From the NCBI GenBank assembly GCA_028583605.1, contig CM053336.1:22987004-23051003 (forward strand): a stretch of 64,000 nucleotides of DNA. Reading direction: 5' to 3'. This stretch comes from Dastarcus helophoroides (Eukaryota > Arthropoda > Insecta > Coleoptera > Bothrideridae). Each line of letters opens with the position of its first letter. Within the stretch, counting starts at the first letter, position 1. Both the position numbers and the translations under genes were made by a program. The notes under the pieces were generated by a model that had not been told where the DNA came from, did no database searches, and saw only the letters and a program-made list of their open reading frames with translations. Shown one piece after another: positions 1 to 11,800 of this stretch.

Positions 1-725
1 ACCACGCTACTGCTTATTTAAAAAATATGTTACATGAGAATATGCCTAATCCAATTCTTTAACTGCTTGCCCAATTTCATGACTTTGCTACTAACCGTTA
101 ACTTTTTGTAGTAAAAAAACCACTTTAGGGGCGCCATCCTTAAATGGTCATATCTCCGTTAGGAGGCAATTTAAAGAAAAAAATGTATTTCAACATTTTT
201 CATATTTTAATGTGTAGAATATGCTCCTGAAGTAGCGACCCGGACTTTTGTAACACCCTGTATATTGGGCCATAGATTACGTTGGTCAACAAAATTGAAG
301 TTTTGTCATGTCACATGAACTTCTTTTGTATTTTTTAGTAGTGTTAATTGTTGTCATTTATAATAAGCACTTGTGAATTTTTCATCACCCATGACATTTG
401 TTTGTTAAATGTTTGAAAAATGATAAATCTCCAGAAATATAAAATAAGAAATGTAAATTAGGAACCTATAATCTTTGTTTTTCGAGATAATTTAGTTTTT
501 AATTGGTTCCTCTTGATCAAGCAGTAGTAGTCAGTCAACACCCTTGAGTTTAATCTGCCCTGATAAATTTTTTCCATCATTGGAATGTCCGCATGAAACT
601 TTTATTAGTTCTTATCACTTAGAACCCCCAGATTTCTCCAATTCGTTGACATAAAGTCAATAAATGTGCCTAAAAAATGAATCTTGATCCCCATATTGCA
701 ACCCAAAGTTTTATAAGATAAACTT

Positions 726-956
726 CTTCCGAGATTGGACCGTGTCAAAGAACTACTAAAAGTGTTCGACGTTTCACCCACCATCGCAGGGGGCTTCTTC
801 AAGAACAAAGAAAAGAAACAATAAATGAAAAGAGGTATATGAGCGAATATGCAAAAATGAAAGAAGGAAAAGGCCAATTTCAAAACATCAGAGCACGATG
901 GTGGGCGAAACGTCGAACACTTTTAGTAGTTCTTTGACAGGGTCCAATCCCGGAAG
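726..956. repeat. Inverted repeat, ~61 bp arms, Penelope-type terminal sequence
   Basis: Arm 726-786 and arm 896-956 are near-perfect reverse complements, with about 110 bp between them. The arms contain the string cgaaacgtcgaacactttta, which resembles the terminal-repeat sequence of arthropod Penelope-like elements, a recognition from memory. Transcribed, the region would fold into a long hairpin. It most likely comes from two head-to-head partial element copies. Confidence 0.6.
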
Positions 957-1689
957 ATGTATATCCTGTACTGACCCTGGCCGTGGAAGCCTGCGTTATC
1001 ATATCAAAGTTTTATACTCCAATAAAAGATTTTTAACCAAATACCTTTAGATGTCACTCTTATTGGTAAACCAAAAAATTTACATTTAAATTTTTAAAGC
1101 ATCTTCATGCTAAGTGTTTCAAAATATTTAATTTTTCATTTAAATGAGTATTTTATTCATTTTCTTAATTTGAGGTTCTACTACTACTACTTCACTCATT
1201 CTGGGGAATTTTCCTTTGAAATATAAAAATCCATTTTATTGGGATCCATCGCCTCTAAAAAAAATTTGGTACGCCTAATTTGATATGAAGTGGGGGAGAA
1301 ATAAACCAGAGAGCTTGGCAAGTATAAATGCTTGACAGTATTCTATTTACAAATTAACGATGTACGTGTAATACAAACTTTTTTCTAATTATGATTTTTT
1401 CGATCTCTGGTGTCCCATTCACATTAAAAGTACCCAAATTTTAATGATAAAATAGACTTTAAATGAGGAATTAACATGTCCATGATATTATGTTTTACTT
1501 CTAATAAAATGTTTTAAGATGTAAATAATATATGGACCTAAATAAAAACGGGACAATATTTGGGAAGATTACATTTCCAAAAATAAATTTTACCCTGTCA
1601 CAAGAAAACTGGGGGTAATGGAAAAAATAATATAAATGGTTTCATAATGGGGGTAGGTAATCCAAACACAATTACCTACCAGAGTTCGT

Positions 1690-1935
1690 GTGACAAAACC
1701 AATGTTGACCAGTGTTATCGGACACTGCGGGTGTTTTCGATATCCTAATAGTTGTTGAACATAAAAATATTTTATGAAATAACAGATCCTTGCATTTCAA
1801 AGCTTTTTGACCCATATAGTAATAACTTTTTCAAATAGAAACTTTAATTAGCTAAAAGATAGAACGCAGATCAAATTTGTCTTTTATTTTATTTCATTTG
1901 GATGACTATTTTCGTAGTTAGTTGGTTGCATAAAC
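1690..1935. repeat. Dispersed repeat family R1, partial copy
   Basis: It shares a run of blocks (aagctttttgacccatatag, then ...gcagatcaaatttgtc..., then ...tttcgtagttagttgg) with 13640-13840 and 56930-57120. It lacks the conserved reading-frame part present in those copies and at 52281-52470. Confidence 0.6.
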
Positions 1936-2303
1936 AGAAGAAAAAAGTTGATTAAAAAAAAATAATGTTTGAGTTCGTCGTTAAAGATCGACTTATTTCA
2001 AAATCCTTGTTCATGTTTTCAGTTATTCTTATTTTAAAGTTTTTATTAGAAATTGCAAGAAAAATGTCGAAATTTAAAGAAAAAAGTAAATATTTCGCAG
2101 ACTAAAATCGAAGAATATTCCAAAAAAAAAAAATGTTTATATTAAAATTTATTTCTAAATTTTCGAGTTTAATTTTGAATTTGAGAATCTTGCTTTTGTT
2201 TGTCTTTATTTATTCACTCTAATGAAAATTATGAGTTTAATGTTAAGATTTGAGAAAGTATTCAATTTTATGTATACATCCCAATAACAATTTATGATTC
2301 TAG

Positions 2304-2403
2304 GACTGCAGTTAAAGTTACTATTAGGATATTTATTCCAGTATTGCTGCAGCTGATTATGGGTATTGGAGTTGTCTACTTCTACGTATATCTGATATTC
2401 TTG
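2304..2403 (+). CDS. OR gene 1 exon 3 (TM5)
   Basis: 100 nt between ttctag and gtaagc. The first base completes a codon split after two bases in exon 2. It encodes 33 residues, including YFYVYLIFL, and is closely similar to 21363-21462. Confidence 0.85.
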
Positions 2404-5400
2404 GTAAGCAAAATTCCATCCCAGTATTCGTCAATCCTGCTGCGAGAATTAAAAATTTAGTTTCCATATAATATTTTGCGTGATTTACTATTAACTTCAT
2501 TTACGTTTATTTTAGTATTTGCCATTAACATTAATTTTATTTTTAACGAACAGACTCCAAAAATATATGCGATCATTGTTTTTTGCTTTTAGGAAGGAAT
2601 ACATAAGATAGGCTTACTTTTTGGCGGTTTGACTCTGGCGTTGGTCATACTTATTTTGGCCAATATTGGACAGCAATTGACCGACGAGGTAATTCATTAT
2701 ATACTCGAATAAGATGATTATTATGAGAAGTCATTAAAAAATTAAAGTATAGGGGAATCTGTCAATAATTGAACTAATGGTTGACAAACACTTTTGTTAC
2801 AATTTGACTTTGATAACGTTTACGTAAAAGATATGCAGGGTGAGTCAGGAAACAAGGCCAACGCTAAACTGGAGATACTAGACATCAAAATATTACGATT
2901 GAGCTCAACATGCCCTATACCAATGTGGCTGGTTTAACATATACAGGGCGTTCAAAGTTTAAATTTTAATCTGAAAGTTTTTAATAATTGAGAAAGTTTT
3001 GATGGAATTTTATGTTTTTTGATGTGGGAATTACGAATTTTGAATTTATATTGACGTTGCTCCAAGAGGGCGCAAGTTTCGCATAATCATTTACGTAAAT
3101 TAAAACATATTTTTTTCATATGTTGAGTTATACTTAAAACAAGTAGGCAATATAAAAAAACGAATAATTTTACAAAGAAAATGTACTTTTGTTTAAGTCA
3201 TCTAAAGCGAATGGTTTTTAAGATATTTTCATTTTTAAGTTTCAATGTATTTTTTTATGATTTTTGAATATTAAATTTACAGCACCAAAACTTTCTCAAT
3301 TATTGAGAAGTTTCAGAATAAAATTTAAACTTTGAAGGCCCTGTATCTTTTAAACCAGTCACATTAGCATAAGGCATGTTGAGCTCAATTGTAATAGTTT
3401 AATGTCTAGTATCTCCAGTTTTGCATTGGCCCATTCTTTCCGATTCACCCTGTATTATTTATTAGGTTATGGAGAATTTCAAAAGAATTCTACAAGAGCA
3501 GGGGAATATTCTCTGAGATATCCAGAACATGTCATTCCAAACTTAAAAATATTTAACAGATTTGTCTCCAAAGCTATTTGATTAAATCGTAGCAACTGCG
3601 AATTTTTAATAATACATTTTTACAATAAATTTGCCTATAACTTTTGAACAGAAAAAGATACCAACTTTTTTTGTTTACAAAATTTGTTTGGAAAAATTAG
3701 TTCTTTTTAAATGTTGAAAAATATAGGTTTGTTTCCGAAGAAAAAAAATTCAATGACGCCATTACTTTGGTTTCCAAATTTGGAAAAATATGCAAATTTA
3801 CCTTTAAATGGACCTTATTCATTCCAGTATGAGAATCTCGTTTCAGATTTCATACATCTTCTTTGTTTTTCGTATGATAACGCCGAGACGTTGAGTTTCG
3901 CTCACCCTGTACAGACTGATAGTCTGGGACAATTATTAGATTTCAGCTTTTGAAATTCATACATCGATTTCGATCTTATTTAGTCAGATTCACATCAATA
4001 GAAATTTGTGTTGTGCGCTGTATTTTGGAAATTAAAAAACATGTTTTTCATGCAAGGACATTTATTTTGCAGTGCAAATGTTTATTTTGTGTGTTATAGC
4101 GCTAAATCCTTTTGTACGTATGTGTCCTAAATTTTTCAAATACAATGAGAAACCATGGACATAACTTAACTTTTTGCACAACAAAAATTCTCTTACCCTT
4201 TGTTAGAATGGCAATTAGAGTTGTCTTCTTTTTTTTTTCTTTTTTTTTGGTCTTAGATAAACTCTAACTTTGAATTCAAATATTCAATTTTCTTCTCAAA
4301 ATGTTTTTATTTTTCAACAAATTGGTTTGAAAATCTTAACAACGAAATAAAAATTGTGTATTTAAGCCCAAAATCTCTGAAAAAAATGAAAAATTGTATA
4401 AAAAAAATCATAAAATGCTTTTACCGCTAAATGACTTAAAATGACTTAAGTGTTTAACTTTTTTTCTAGAGGTTTCTAAATATTTAAAAGAAGTCAAATT
4501 TTCGAGAATAAAGTAAAGTAGCGAAATCTTTAGATTTATTGCCGATATTTTATATTCTTTTATAGAAAGTTTGACTTTAGAGCTCGAACTTGAAAGTTAC
4601 TACAAAAAATATAGATTTTTAAGTCGAAATTTAGCTGCTAAAGACCAACGTCTGATACTAAGATGAACATTTCGAATTTTAATCTAAATATTCAATTTTT
4701 TTAAAATGCCATCTATTAAATTCGAAAAAGTTTAAATTTTACGAGGAAAGAAGGCAAAGATTAAAAACTTAAACTTGCAAGAAATGTGTAACTTAAAAAA
4801 TCTGTTTTTATCCAAATTTCCATTTTTAAACCAGAATATTAAAATTTCGAAATTATAAATCAAAGCTTTTTGTTTTTGTAAAAGTCTGAAGTTTAATGGA
4901 AATTTTTATTTATTTTTTTATAAAATTTTTTAAACCAGAGATGTTGACCCCTCTTAACCTTTCTTCAACATTTATCTTCACTTTTAAACATTTGTAACGA
5001 AATTTTGAATTATGATCCAAAATACTCGACTGAAAATTTCGTAATTGTCACTTCGGCTGGGGCGACCAAAATGCTAGGGTTCCCCCTGTTTTTGGATAAT
5101 TCTTTTATAAACTAAACTAAAGAGACTCAATGAGGTTTTATATGCTGCTATATTTGAGGAGCTTTTGGATTATTTTCGTATAAAAATATGTTTTTTAAAA
5201 TATCTTTTAATTTCAGTGTGAAGATTTATACAGAACTTTAACCCATATGCCACACTATAGATGGAATTCTTCGAATAAGAAGTTGCTATTAATGTTCTTG
5301 ATCCACACTAAAGAACCAATAAGAATTACTAAATATATTGTACAAATTGACCACAGATTGATAGTTACAGTAAGCTGACTTTTATAAAATACTTCTCTGT

Positions 5401-6971
5401 TCAAAGAGCAAGGTGACCTTTTGATTATTTGAAAAGTCGCGCGAAAACCGTAGTTCAAATAGTCTGCTTTGCTGAAATCAGTAACGCCATCCTTTCTCAA
5501 CCTTAACTTTATTTTAAAACTTTATTTGCATCTATCTTTTACCCTTTTTCGATATTTGTAATATCTTTTATCACTCAATTCAATTTGAATAAAACAAGGA
5601 ACATTTAATTATCAATATTTATTGTAAATTGTTGTACAGAGATATAAAAAGTAGGGGGAAAGTGCTTAATAAAAAATCATGCTTGTTATGGTGGTTATCA
5701 ATATAAGGGCGTGAAAAACCTATATCCAAAATTTAGAAACACCTTAATGGATAATCGTCATTTGACTGTTTGTCAATAGAATGAGTGGATGAATTTCAAA
5801 TGCCTAAAATATTAGTTTAAAATTCACTGATTAAAGCAAAATTAAACATCGTCCCGATATTACTAAAGAGCTGCCTTAAAGATTTAATACATTTAGGAAA
5901 AGTTTAATTATGATGATACAACTGTTTGCCAATTTAACATGTTAACAAAGCCGTATTGCAGGGAATCTGCCAATAAACTTACACTTAAAAAAAATTCAAA
6001 CTTGAACAAAAATCAATTCTGTTATATTTCTTTGTGGATTATTGATGTAAATATCTAGATTTTTTTTTTCAAAATATGTAACAATCAACACAGCGTATAT
6101 TTCGAAATCTAAATATTACAAAATAATATTACAATATCGATGATACAAAGGGAAAAAATACTATAGTTTCCAAGAACACTGAGGATAAATCAATGACAAC
6201 CTTTAAAAATAATTATTTTATATTCCAGGGATTAGTCTGATGTGGTACTTGTATGACTCCCAATCAGCCTTTAAAGAAGGTATATCTATATCATATTTTA
6301 GGAAACTTAAATTTGAGGAACACTTTTTGACGTTTATTAATTCAATGCACCTCCTGAAGTTCATCGATTCGATACTTCTCCTAACGCCATTAGCATCTAT
6401 TATAAGTTACCTATTTAACATTCCGAAAAACTAAAGTTCTGAATATTTTTTTAGATTCATCAATATGATGCTTGAGTTTATTACCTCACCGCATTTAGCC
6501 AAACTCATAATTTCAATTTCGGCGACGATGATTGATAACACTTTTTAAAACTTAAAATTTCAGTAATTTATGGTTTACTTAATCTTTAGGTTTATTAAAT
6601 TTTAGATATTTGTGCTTATCCTATTTCAATTTCGAGCAACTACTTTAAGAGGGTGACCTCATTTGTAAACCCGAAGTGGCTATCTACTCATGTCTAGTGA
6701 CAAGATTACTTTCAAGTGACTTAAGGTGGTCAATACAATAAAGTAAGAACCAAAGGATAAGGTGATAGTAATTCCAAAATACTTTGTATTTGCGTATGCG
6801 TCTCAGCTTTTCTTTCTTTTATTTAGTCACCTTACTTTTTGAACAGATGATTACTTAGATAGAAGACTACTTAACGTAATATCATAGTATCATTTCTAGA
6901 TGTTGAAACCTGTCAGCACAATAGCAGCTTTCATACTTCAGACCAAAGGCCCAGTAACAGAACAACCTTAA
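2304..6971 (+). CDS. Odorant receptor, OR gene 1, 3' exons 3-6 only
   Basis: The last four exons of an insect odorant receptor, a seven-transmembrane ligand-gated cation channel subunit that works with Orco in olfactory neuron dendrites. Exons: 2304-2403, 2593-2688, 5217-5369, 6900-6971 (stop taa at 6969). All have consensus AG/GT borders, and sizes and phases equal those of the complete gene at 15396-28351 (100, 96 and 153 nt, then the last exon). Exon 3 encodes the TM5-like helix (IFIPVLLQLIMGIGVVYFYV), exon 4 TM6, and exon 5 the conserved OR C-terminal region with HMPHYRWNSSNKKLLLMFLI. Exon 6 holds LKPVSTIAAF, the TM7 start. Exon 5 matches that of OR gene 2 at 39 of 51 residues. No stop or frameshift is seen, so the visible part looks functional. 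Exons 1-2 are not in the window, or not recognised. Introns carry a 617-bp inverted-repeat element (2836-3452) and AT-rich repeats. Confidence 0.85.
2593..2688 (+). CDS. OR gene 1 exon 4 (TM6)
   Basis: 96 nt, 32 codons, phase 0 at both ends, from EGIHKIGLLF to GQQLTDE. Acceptor ttttag, donor gtaatt. Confidence 0.85.
2836..3452. mobile_element. Non-autonomous DNA transposon with ~170-bp inverted repeats
   Basis: The ends read CAGGGTGAGTCAGGAAA on the left and the complement of CAGGGTGAATCGGAAAG on the right. The similarity continues inward for about 170 bp (for example actggagatactagacat on both arms). There is no coding capacity. It lies in the 2.5-kb intron between exons 4 and 5 of OR gene 1. 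Confidence 0.8.
4240..4990. repeat. Degenerate AT-rich minisatellite-like tract, OR gene 1 intron
   Basis: Built from imperfect, irregularly spaced variants of (t)cgaaattttnaa and its complement, alternating with short A and T runs. No long open frame. The same texture recurs at 7720-8870, 9500-10370, 11046-11800, 21880-22600, 32150-33420, 38190-38600 and 47850-50900. Confidence 0.5.
5217..5369 (+). CDS. OR gene 1 exon 5 (conserved C-terminal region)
   Basis: 153 nt, 51 codons, starting CEDLYRTL and ending RLIVT. Acceptor tttcag, donor gtaagc. This is the most conserved exon of the subfamily. Confidence 0.9.
5370..6899 (+). other. Last intron of OR gene 1, nothing else seen
   Basis: Intron between exons 5 and 6. 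AT-rich with no recognisable domain. The open frames of about 60 codons here show no similarity to anything I know. Confidence 0.5.
6900..6971 (+). CDS. OR gene 1 exon 6 (TM7 end and stop)
   Basis: 72 nt from acceptor ttctag to taa. It begins MLKPVSTIAAF and ends TEQP. It is six codons shorter than the gene 2 last exon. Confidence 0.8.
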   Translation: MLKPVSTIAAFILQTKGPVTEQP

Positions 6972-7149
6972 AAAGGACAATATTTAGCTACATTAGGAAA
7001 ATAAAGATTTTGAACCAATAAGACAACATATGTGTAAATTAAGGTACATGAAATTAAAATGATAATTTTCTAAGAGTGTAAGGGCAGCATAATAAATATC
7101 TTATAAAGGCGATATGGTCCTAAATATATTACTAGTGTTATTAGTGCGG

Positions 7150-7570
7150 TTTTTTTTAAAGTTTAATCCACTCGCAAAGGGTAACCCCATTATGCTTTCA
7201 AAGCACTGAGAGTAGGATGCGGAAATAAGAATAGATGGCGATGAACCGCCTTCTTAAACAAGGATAGCTTGTAATTTTTGGGGAAAATTCCTTTCGGTAA
7301 CAAGTTCCATAACTTCGAAGTTCTATAGAAAAAAGAGTCTCTATAGACAGAAGTCCTCACTGTGTTAAGCTGGGCCGCAGAGGAATTTGCTGTCTCCGAC
7401 TGTCTAGTATGCCTCAAGAATCTTGTCCTTGGGGGGATTAATTCTATTAGTTACTGCAAGCATCTTTCATGATAGTACTTGTAGAAAAGAGATAAGTCAC
7501 CAACCATACGCCTGTGCTCTAATTTTTCGAGAGAATCGGTATTAATTAATATCCATGTAGGATGTAATAC
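7150..7570 (-). pseudogene. Non-LTR retrotransposon, C-terminal fragment
   Basis: The minus strand encodes a LINE ORF2 C-terminus: LEHRRMVGDLSLFYKYYHER, then about 25 residues later RDSFFYRTSKLWNLLPKGIF. These are the standard end-of-ORF2 motifs (RDSFFpRTsrLWNsLP) of Jockey/CR1-type insect LINEs. A stop or frame change separates the two parts. It is a 5'-truncated, inactive copy just downstream of OR gene 1. Confidence 0.75.
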
Positions 7571-7719
7571 GCAAAAGGGAGATTATTTCGACTTCTTGCT
7601 GTATTGTTATCGTCAAAATATATGATAAAACACCCAGAAAATTGGTACTGGATGTGGCTTTTTCAAATAATAAACTAGTGAACAAAATTACATTAACCTT
7701 GAACTAACAATGATTTTAA

Positions 7720-8870
7720 TCGGAGTTCCATAAATTTAGATTTAAAAAGTTGAGCCGGAGAATTTTCGCAATATTTTTACCTTAGACCCAACACTTTTCA
7801 ATGATCTTTAATCTAAATTATTTAAATTTTAACTCGAACTGTTAATTTTTTGCTTTAAATTTCAATTTTAAGATTGCTTAGATTCTTTTTCACTTTTTTT
7901 ATCTAACCGTCGAGATTAAACTCAAAAATTAATCTATAAAAAAACTGTTACGTGAAACCAAGAAAGTTTAAAAAATATAACAAAAGTTAAGAGCAACTTC
8001 TGTTGTGTTTTTTAATTTTTCTTGGTTTCAGGGAAAAATATGTGTTTACCAGTTTAATTTCTTTAAAAATTTTCAGGTTTCAATTCGCAGCTTCTTCATT
8101 GTGTTTAAAAGTTTGCTTTTGGTGCTGAAATTCTTCGTTTTTTATACATATTCTCTCAAAATCACGATTGCCATTTTACCCAAAATTTTCTACTTTTAAT
8201 TAAAAGTTTGACTGGGAACAGAAAAGTTGATTTTTTAATGCCAAAATTTAGATTTTTCTTTTAAATTCTTTTTGCCCCTAATAAATACTGTGCTTTCTGT
8301 CAAATTAGACATGTTTGCTAAGATTTTTAGTTTAAGTTTCAAAGAGTTGTACTTTATTTTTTATACATAAATTCGTAGAAATTATTAAATGATTCGAACT
8401 TTGTTTAACAAATTTCTAGGAGAAAATAGAATATTTTTGCTTTTTTTAGTAAAATTTCAAATTCAAGCTTGATATTTAAACTTTTGTATTAGTTTAATTT
8501 TGATTTGTTTCATCGAAATTGCTATTCTATTTTCGAAAAAGTTTTAGTCTCACAATGTCTACATTTTGGTCTAGTTTTCGTTGTCAAACTGAAGCAATTT
8601 TCAAATTTTGGACTTTCTGCTAGAAGTTGGATTTTAATTTAAAATTTTTGAACTCTATAATTTTAATTCTTTTATACTTTTACTATTTCTCTCCCCAATT
8701 TTCCAATTTTCGGTTTTAGGTGAAAATTTGTAAATTACAGTTAAAACTGCAAATTCTAAGATTCTTCCGTAAATTTCACCTTTGGATTAAAACCTTTTCT
8801 TTTCTAGAAATTGTTTTTTTTTCTTTTAAATTGTCGATATTATCTTGACTTTGCCCTTTCAAATTTAAAT
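7720..8870. repeat. Degenerate AT-rich minisatellite-like tract
   Basis: The texture described at 4240-4990. No gene seen. The 64-codon frame starting at 8005 is low-complexity (F, K and I rich) and is not credible as a gene. Confidence 0.45.
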
Positions 8871-8875
8871 CATAA

Positions 8876-9500
8876 ATTTTGAATTGGAATTGGAATGGTG
8901 ATGATAATGAAGTGGATATAAAGTTATTATTACATAAGTTAAGCAAATTAAACTCGCGTTATATTTCTATGAATTGGTTTATCAGCTATCTTACTGATAA
9001 ATTACAAACAGTTCGATATAAAGAGTATAAATCTCGCACCATTTTAGTATTCTGGAGTACCGCAGGGACCTCATCTTGGACCTTAAATGATATACAGAAA
9101 GTTTCTATTAACTCATCATTTAGCCTCTTTGCAGATGATTGGTAACTCCAGGAAGACTTGAATAGGTTGTCAGAATGCAGTAGGATTAACTTATTTGAAT
9201 TGAATATTCATAAATGTAAACTCCTTCGCTGTAACCGTAGCCTTATGAATCATATGACATTGATAATATACCTATTAAAGCAGTGTCGGAATTTAAAGAC
9301 CTAGGTGTTATTACGAATACAAAAATGTCATTCAATTCTCACATTGATTATGTTATTAAGGATTACTTAAAGACGTTAGCTTCGAGAATAAGACGAATTG
9401 TGAGAAATAGATTAAAATTTCCGTACAGTCAAAATCTCGAAAAAAAGACCGACATTTTTATGAAATATTTAAAATTTTTAATAGAGTCCAATTTTTAGAA
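8876..9500 (+). pseudogene. Non-LTR reverse transcriptase fragment (Jockey-like)
   Basis: Degenerate RT palm and thumb. SFSLFADDW contains the catalytic FADD motif, followed out of frame by LQEDLNRLSECSRINLFELN and KCKLL. A second segment starting near 9283 has FKDLGVITNTKMSFNSHID, the typical post-palm motif of Jockey/CR1 elements. Several stops and frameshifts interrupt it. It could belong with the fragments at 10760-11045, but not with 7150-7570, which is on the other strand. Confidence 0.75.
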
Positions 9501-10370
9501 AAAGGTATAATTTTGAATATAAATTCGTAATTAAGAAAAGGCCCAATAATTATAATAAAAAAATATAGTTTTTGGATAAAGTCTGAATCTTCAGGAAATC
9601 AAATTTAATATAAAACCTGCTCCTTTATACAAACTTGATTAATATAAAAATTTTGAGAAAAAAAAACGATTTTTGAGGTAAAGACTAAAAGTTATGAAAA
9701 TCCAAAGAACTTAAAAAAAAATTGTAAACGAAATATCGACTTTTTGAAAGAAAAATTGAATTTTCCAGAAAAAACTCGTTTAGCAAAACTTTGAATTTTT
9801 GCAGAGAAAGTCAAATTTTATTAAAATTTCAAAAAAGAGTGAATCTTGAAAACATTTCAGCAAAAAAGTCGAAATTGTAGGAAAAAAAGTTAACATTTCT
9901 CGACTAAATATTTATTTTTTTAACGACTGCCGGAGTGAAGAACAAGCTCCTTTCCTTCCCCTGTGACGTCTAAAAATATTCACTATTAAGATAAAAGTCC
10001 AAATTTTGATAAACATTTTTACCTTTTTATCAAAAGATGAACAAAATTTTAAGAAAAAAAAAAAAATTTGATAAATAAACCAAAATTTACAAAAGGATAA
10101 GTTACAAAATAATTGAGAAAAAGTCGAATTTTGAGAAATAACGTAAAAAAAACGACCAATTTTCAGATAAAAATTTAAAATTTTAAGATAGTCGTATTTT
10201 GATAAAAGAAGTCAAATTTTAGAATAAATTCCAAACTTCAAAAGAAAAGGAGAAATTTTATCTAAAGAGACAGAAAGAAGTCGAATATTTAAGAAAATGT
10301 CGAAATTTTAAGGAAAGGATTAATTCTCAGGAAAAAATTGAACTGTCTGGAAAAGATTTCCGTTGTTGTG
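9500..10370. repeat. Degenerate AT-rich minisatellite-like tract
   Basis: A clear run of variants of aagtcgaaattttaaggaaa with irregular period. No gene seen. Confidence 0.5.
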
Positions 10371-10529
10371 AATATAAATTTTCGGTTGGCTTTATAAATC
10401 AAGGGAAAGCAAGTGACCCACCCTGCTCTAATGTAGCAAGCTGGTAGAAAAAGAAAACAAGAAAACTTAAAAATATTTTTTATTAGGTGGGATTGTATAA
10501 ATTACTTTATCAGCTATTATTTTAATAAA

Positions 10530-10760
10530 TATTTTTAGCTACGCTACTCTTGGAACCCCCAACACTCTCCTAAGGGTCCATGGACCCCAGTTTAAGAAGC
10601 CCTACCTTAGCATTTGCATCGTTATTTTATAAATAATTTCCCGTTTTATTGCCAAATCATTCGCAATATTTTCGCATAATTTCTTGCGAATGCAAATGCC
10701 AGTGCGAATATTATAAAACATGCAAATATTCGCGAATGCGAATATTCTTTACATCACTAA
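10530..10760. mobile_element. hAT-type element ends (relics)
   Basis: 10540-10603 contains gggtccatggaccccagttt followed by aagaagccct. This is the reverse complement of the widespread CAGGGGTTCTTAAACTGGGG-type hAT terminus. 10660-10750 holds repeated gcgaatattcgc-type palindromes ending in ctttacatcacta, which resembles another hAT terminus. Opposite ends were not located. Confidence 0.35.
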
Positions 10761-11045
10761 TTTGTACCATATAGCGATGTTTATAATACAAGAAGACGAA
10801 CGCTTGAGGAGGAATTTATTTGTGGAACTCATTTTATGCATAACTCTGCAATACCACTAACAAGAATCATCAATCAAAATTTATGTGAAAAAGCTTTAGC
10901 TTTAAGTTTATATTCTTTATCACCATTAATTAAGCGCCGCCTATATCTTTTATGTAACATCAACAGCGTCATATACAAAGTTAATACATATGTAATCGGG
11001 CTACTAAGGTCTGTAGGTTAAATAAATAAATCAATAAATAATAAT
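10760..11045 (+). pseudogene. Possible LINE 3' end
   Basis: An open frame of 61 codons (10836-11021) continues upstream as NTRRRTLEEEF. It is followed directly by an aataaataaatcaataaata tail typical of CR1/Jockey 3' ends. The protein was not recognised, so the call rests mainly on the tail and on the LINE RT fragment 1.3 kb upstream. Confidence 0.3.
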
Positions 11046-11800
11046 AATACATGCAATTTCCCAGTCAAAACTCGAATTTAAATATTTTATATTCTCTGAA
11101 ACCTTGAAAGGTTCAATTTAAAAATTACGAGTTTAATCTCAAAGTTTTCGATCCCTACATTCAAATTTGTTTTTTTTTAAAGGATTTTTTTCTGAATCTA
11201 AACTTTTCCTCAATTTTACTAATTAAAATCTATAGATTGTTGTTGTTTATCTTAAACTTAAAAATTTTAATTTGCAATTTGTACAGATTTTATAAATTAG
11301 TATTTTAAATGCAAGATTCTGGATTTTTCTAAAATATGAGGGTTATTTTAAAATTTTCATTTTAATTCCAAAATTTTGCTTCTAAAATTTAAAGTAAACC
11401 TTAAACAACTAACTTTAGAAATATGAATTTTTCTTGCTTTCTCTCAAAATTCCGAATTTATTTTAAATTTTTTAAACTAGACCATTTATTTTATAAACTT
11501 TCCAAAATTTGGACTTTCTTTTTTCATCATGTGAAAACTTAAAATTTATATTGCTTTTTTTTTTTGTTTTTTCTGGCAAAATTGATTATAAGCTTTATTT
11601 TAGGAAGGTTGCTTTTTCCAAGAATTTCAGCTTTATAATCGAATAATTTCGATTCTTCTAAAAATCTTGTGTTATAACGCAAGAGCACGTAAATTTCACT
11701 TGAAAGTCTGGAAATTTTTCAGACATTTTTTGTTAAAATTCAAAGTTTAAAGTTTTTCTTGAAATTTGAACTTTTATATTTTTAATTAAATTTCTAATTT
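11046..11800. repeat. Degenerate AT-rich minisatellite-like tract
   Basis: As at 4240-4990. No gene seen. Confidence 0.45.

Larger units (their letters stand above)
1..2303. other. No gene seen; probable intron or 5' flank of OR gene 1
   Basis: No exon of the OR type seen elsewhere in the window could be found here, although exons 1 and 2 of OR gene 1 must lie upstream of 2304. In the complete gene, exon 2 ends about 1.7 kb before exon 3, so gene 1 exon 2 could be just left of the window. The stretch holds a palindromic Penelope-type sequence (726-956), a copy of a dispersed repeat (1690-1935) and a TE end near 240-275 (the common insect motif ending in acaccctgtata). The remainder is AT-rich and unassigned. 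Confidence 0.5.

Noticed and set aside
605..883. 92-codon minus-strand frame
   Set aside because: It spans the left arm and spacer of the inverted repeat and has no protein-like features.
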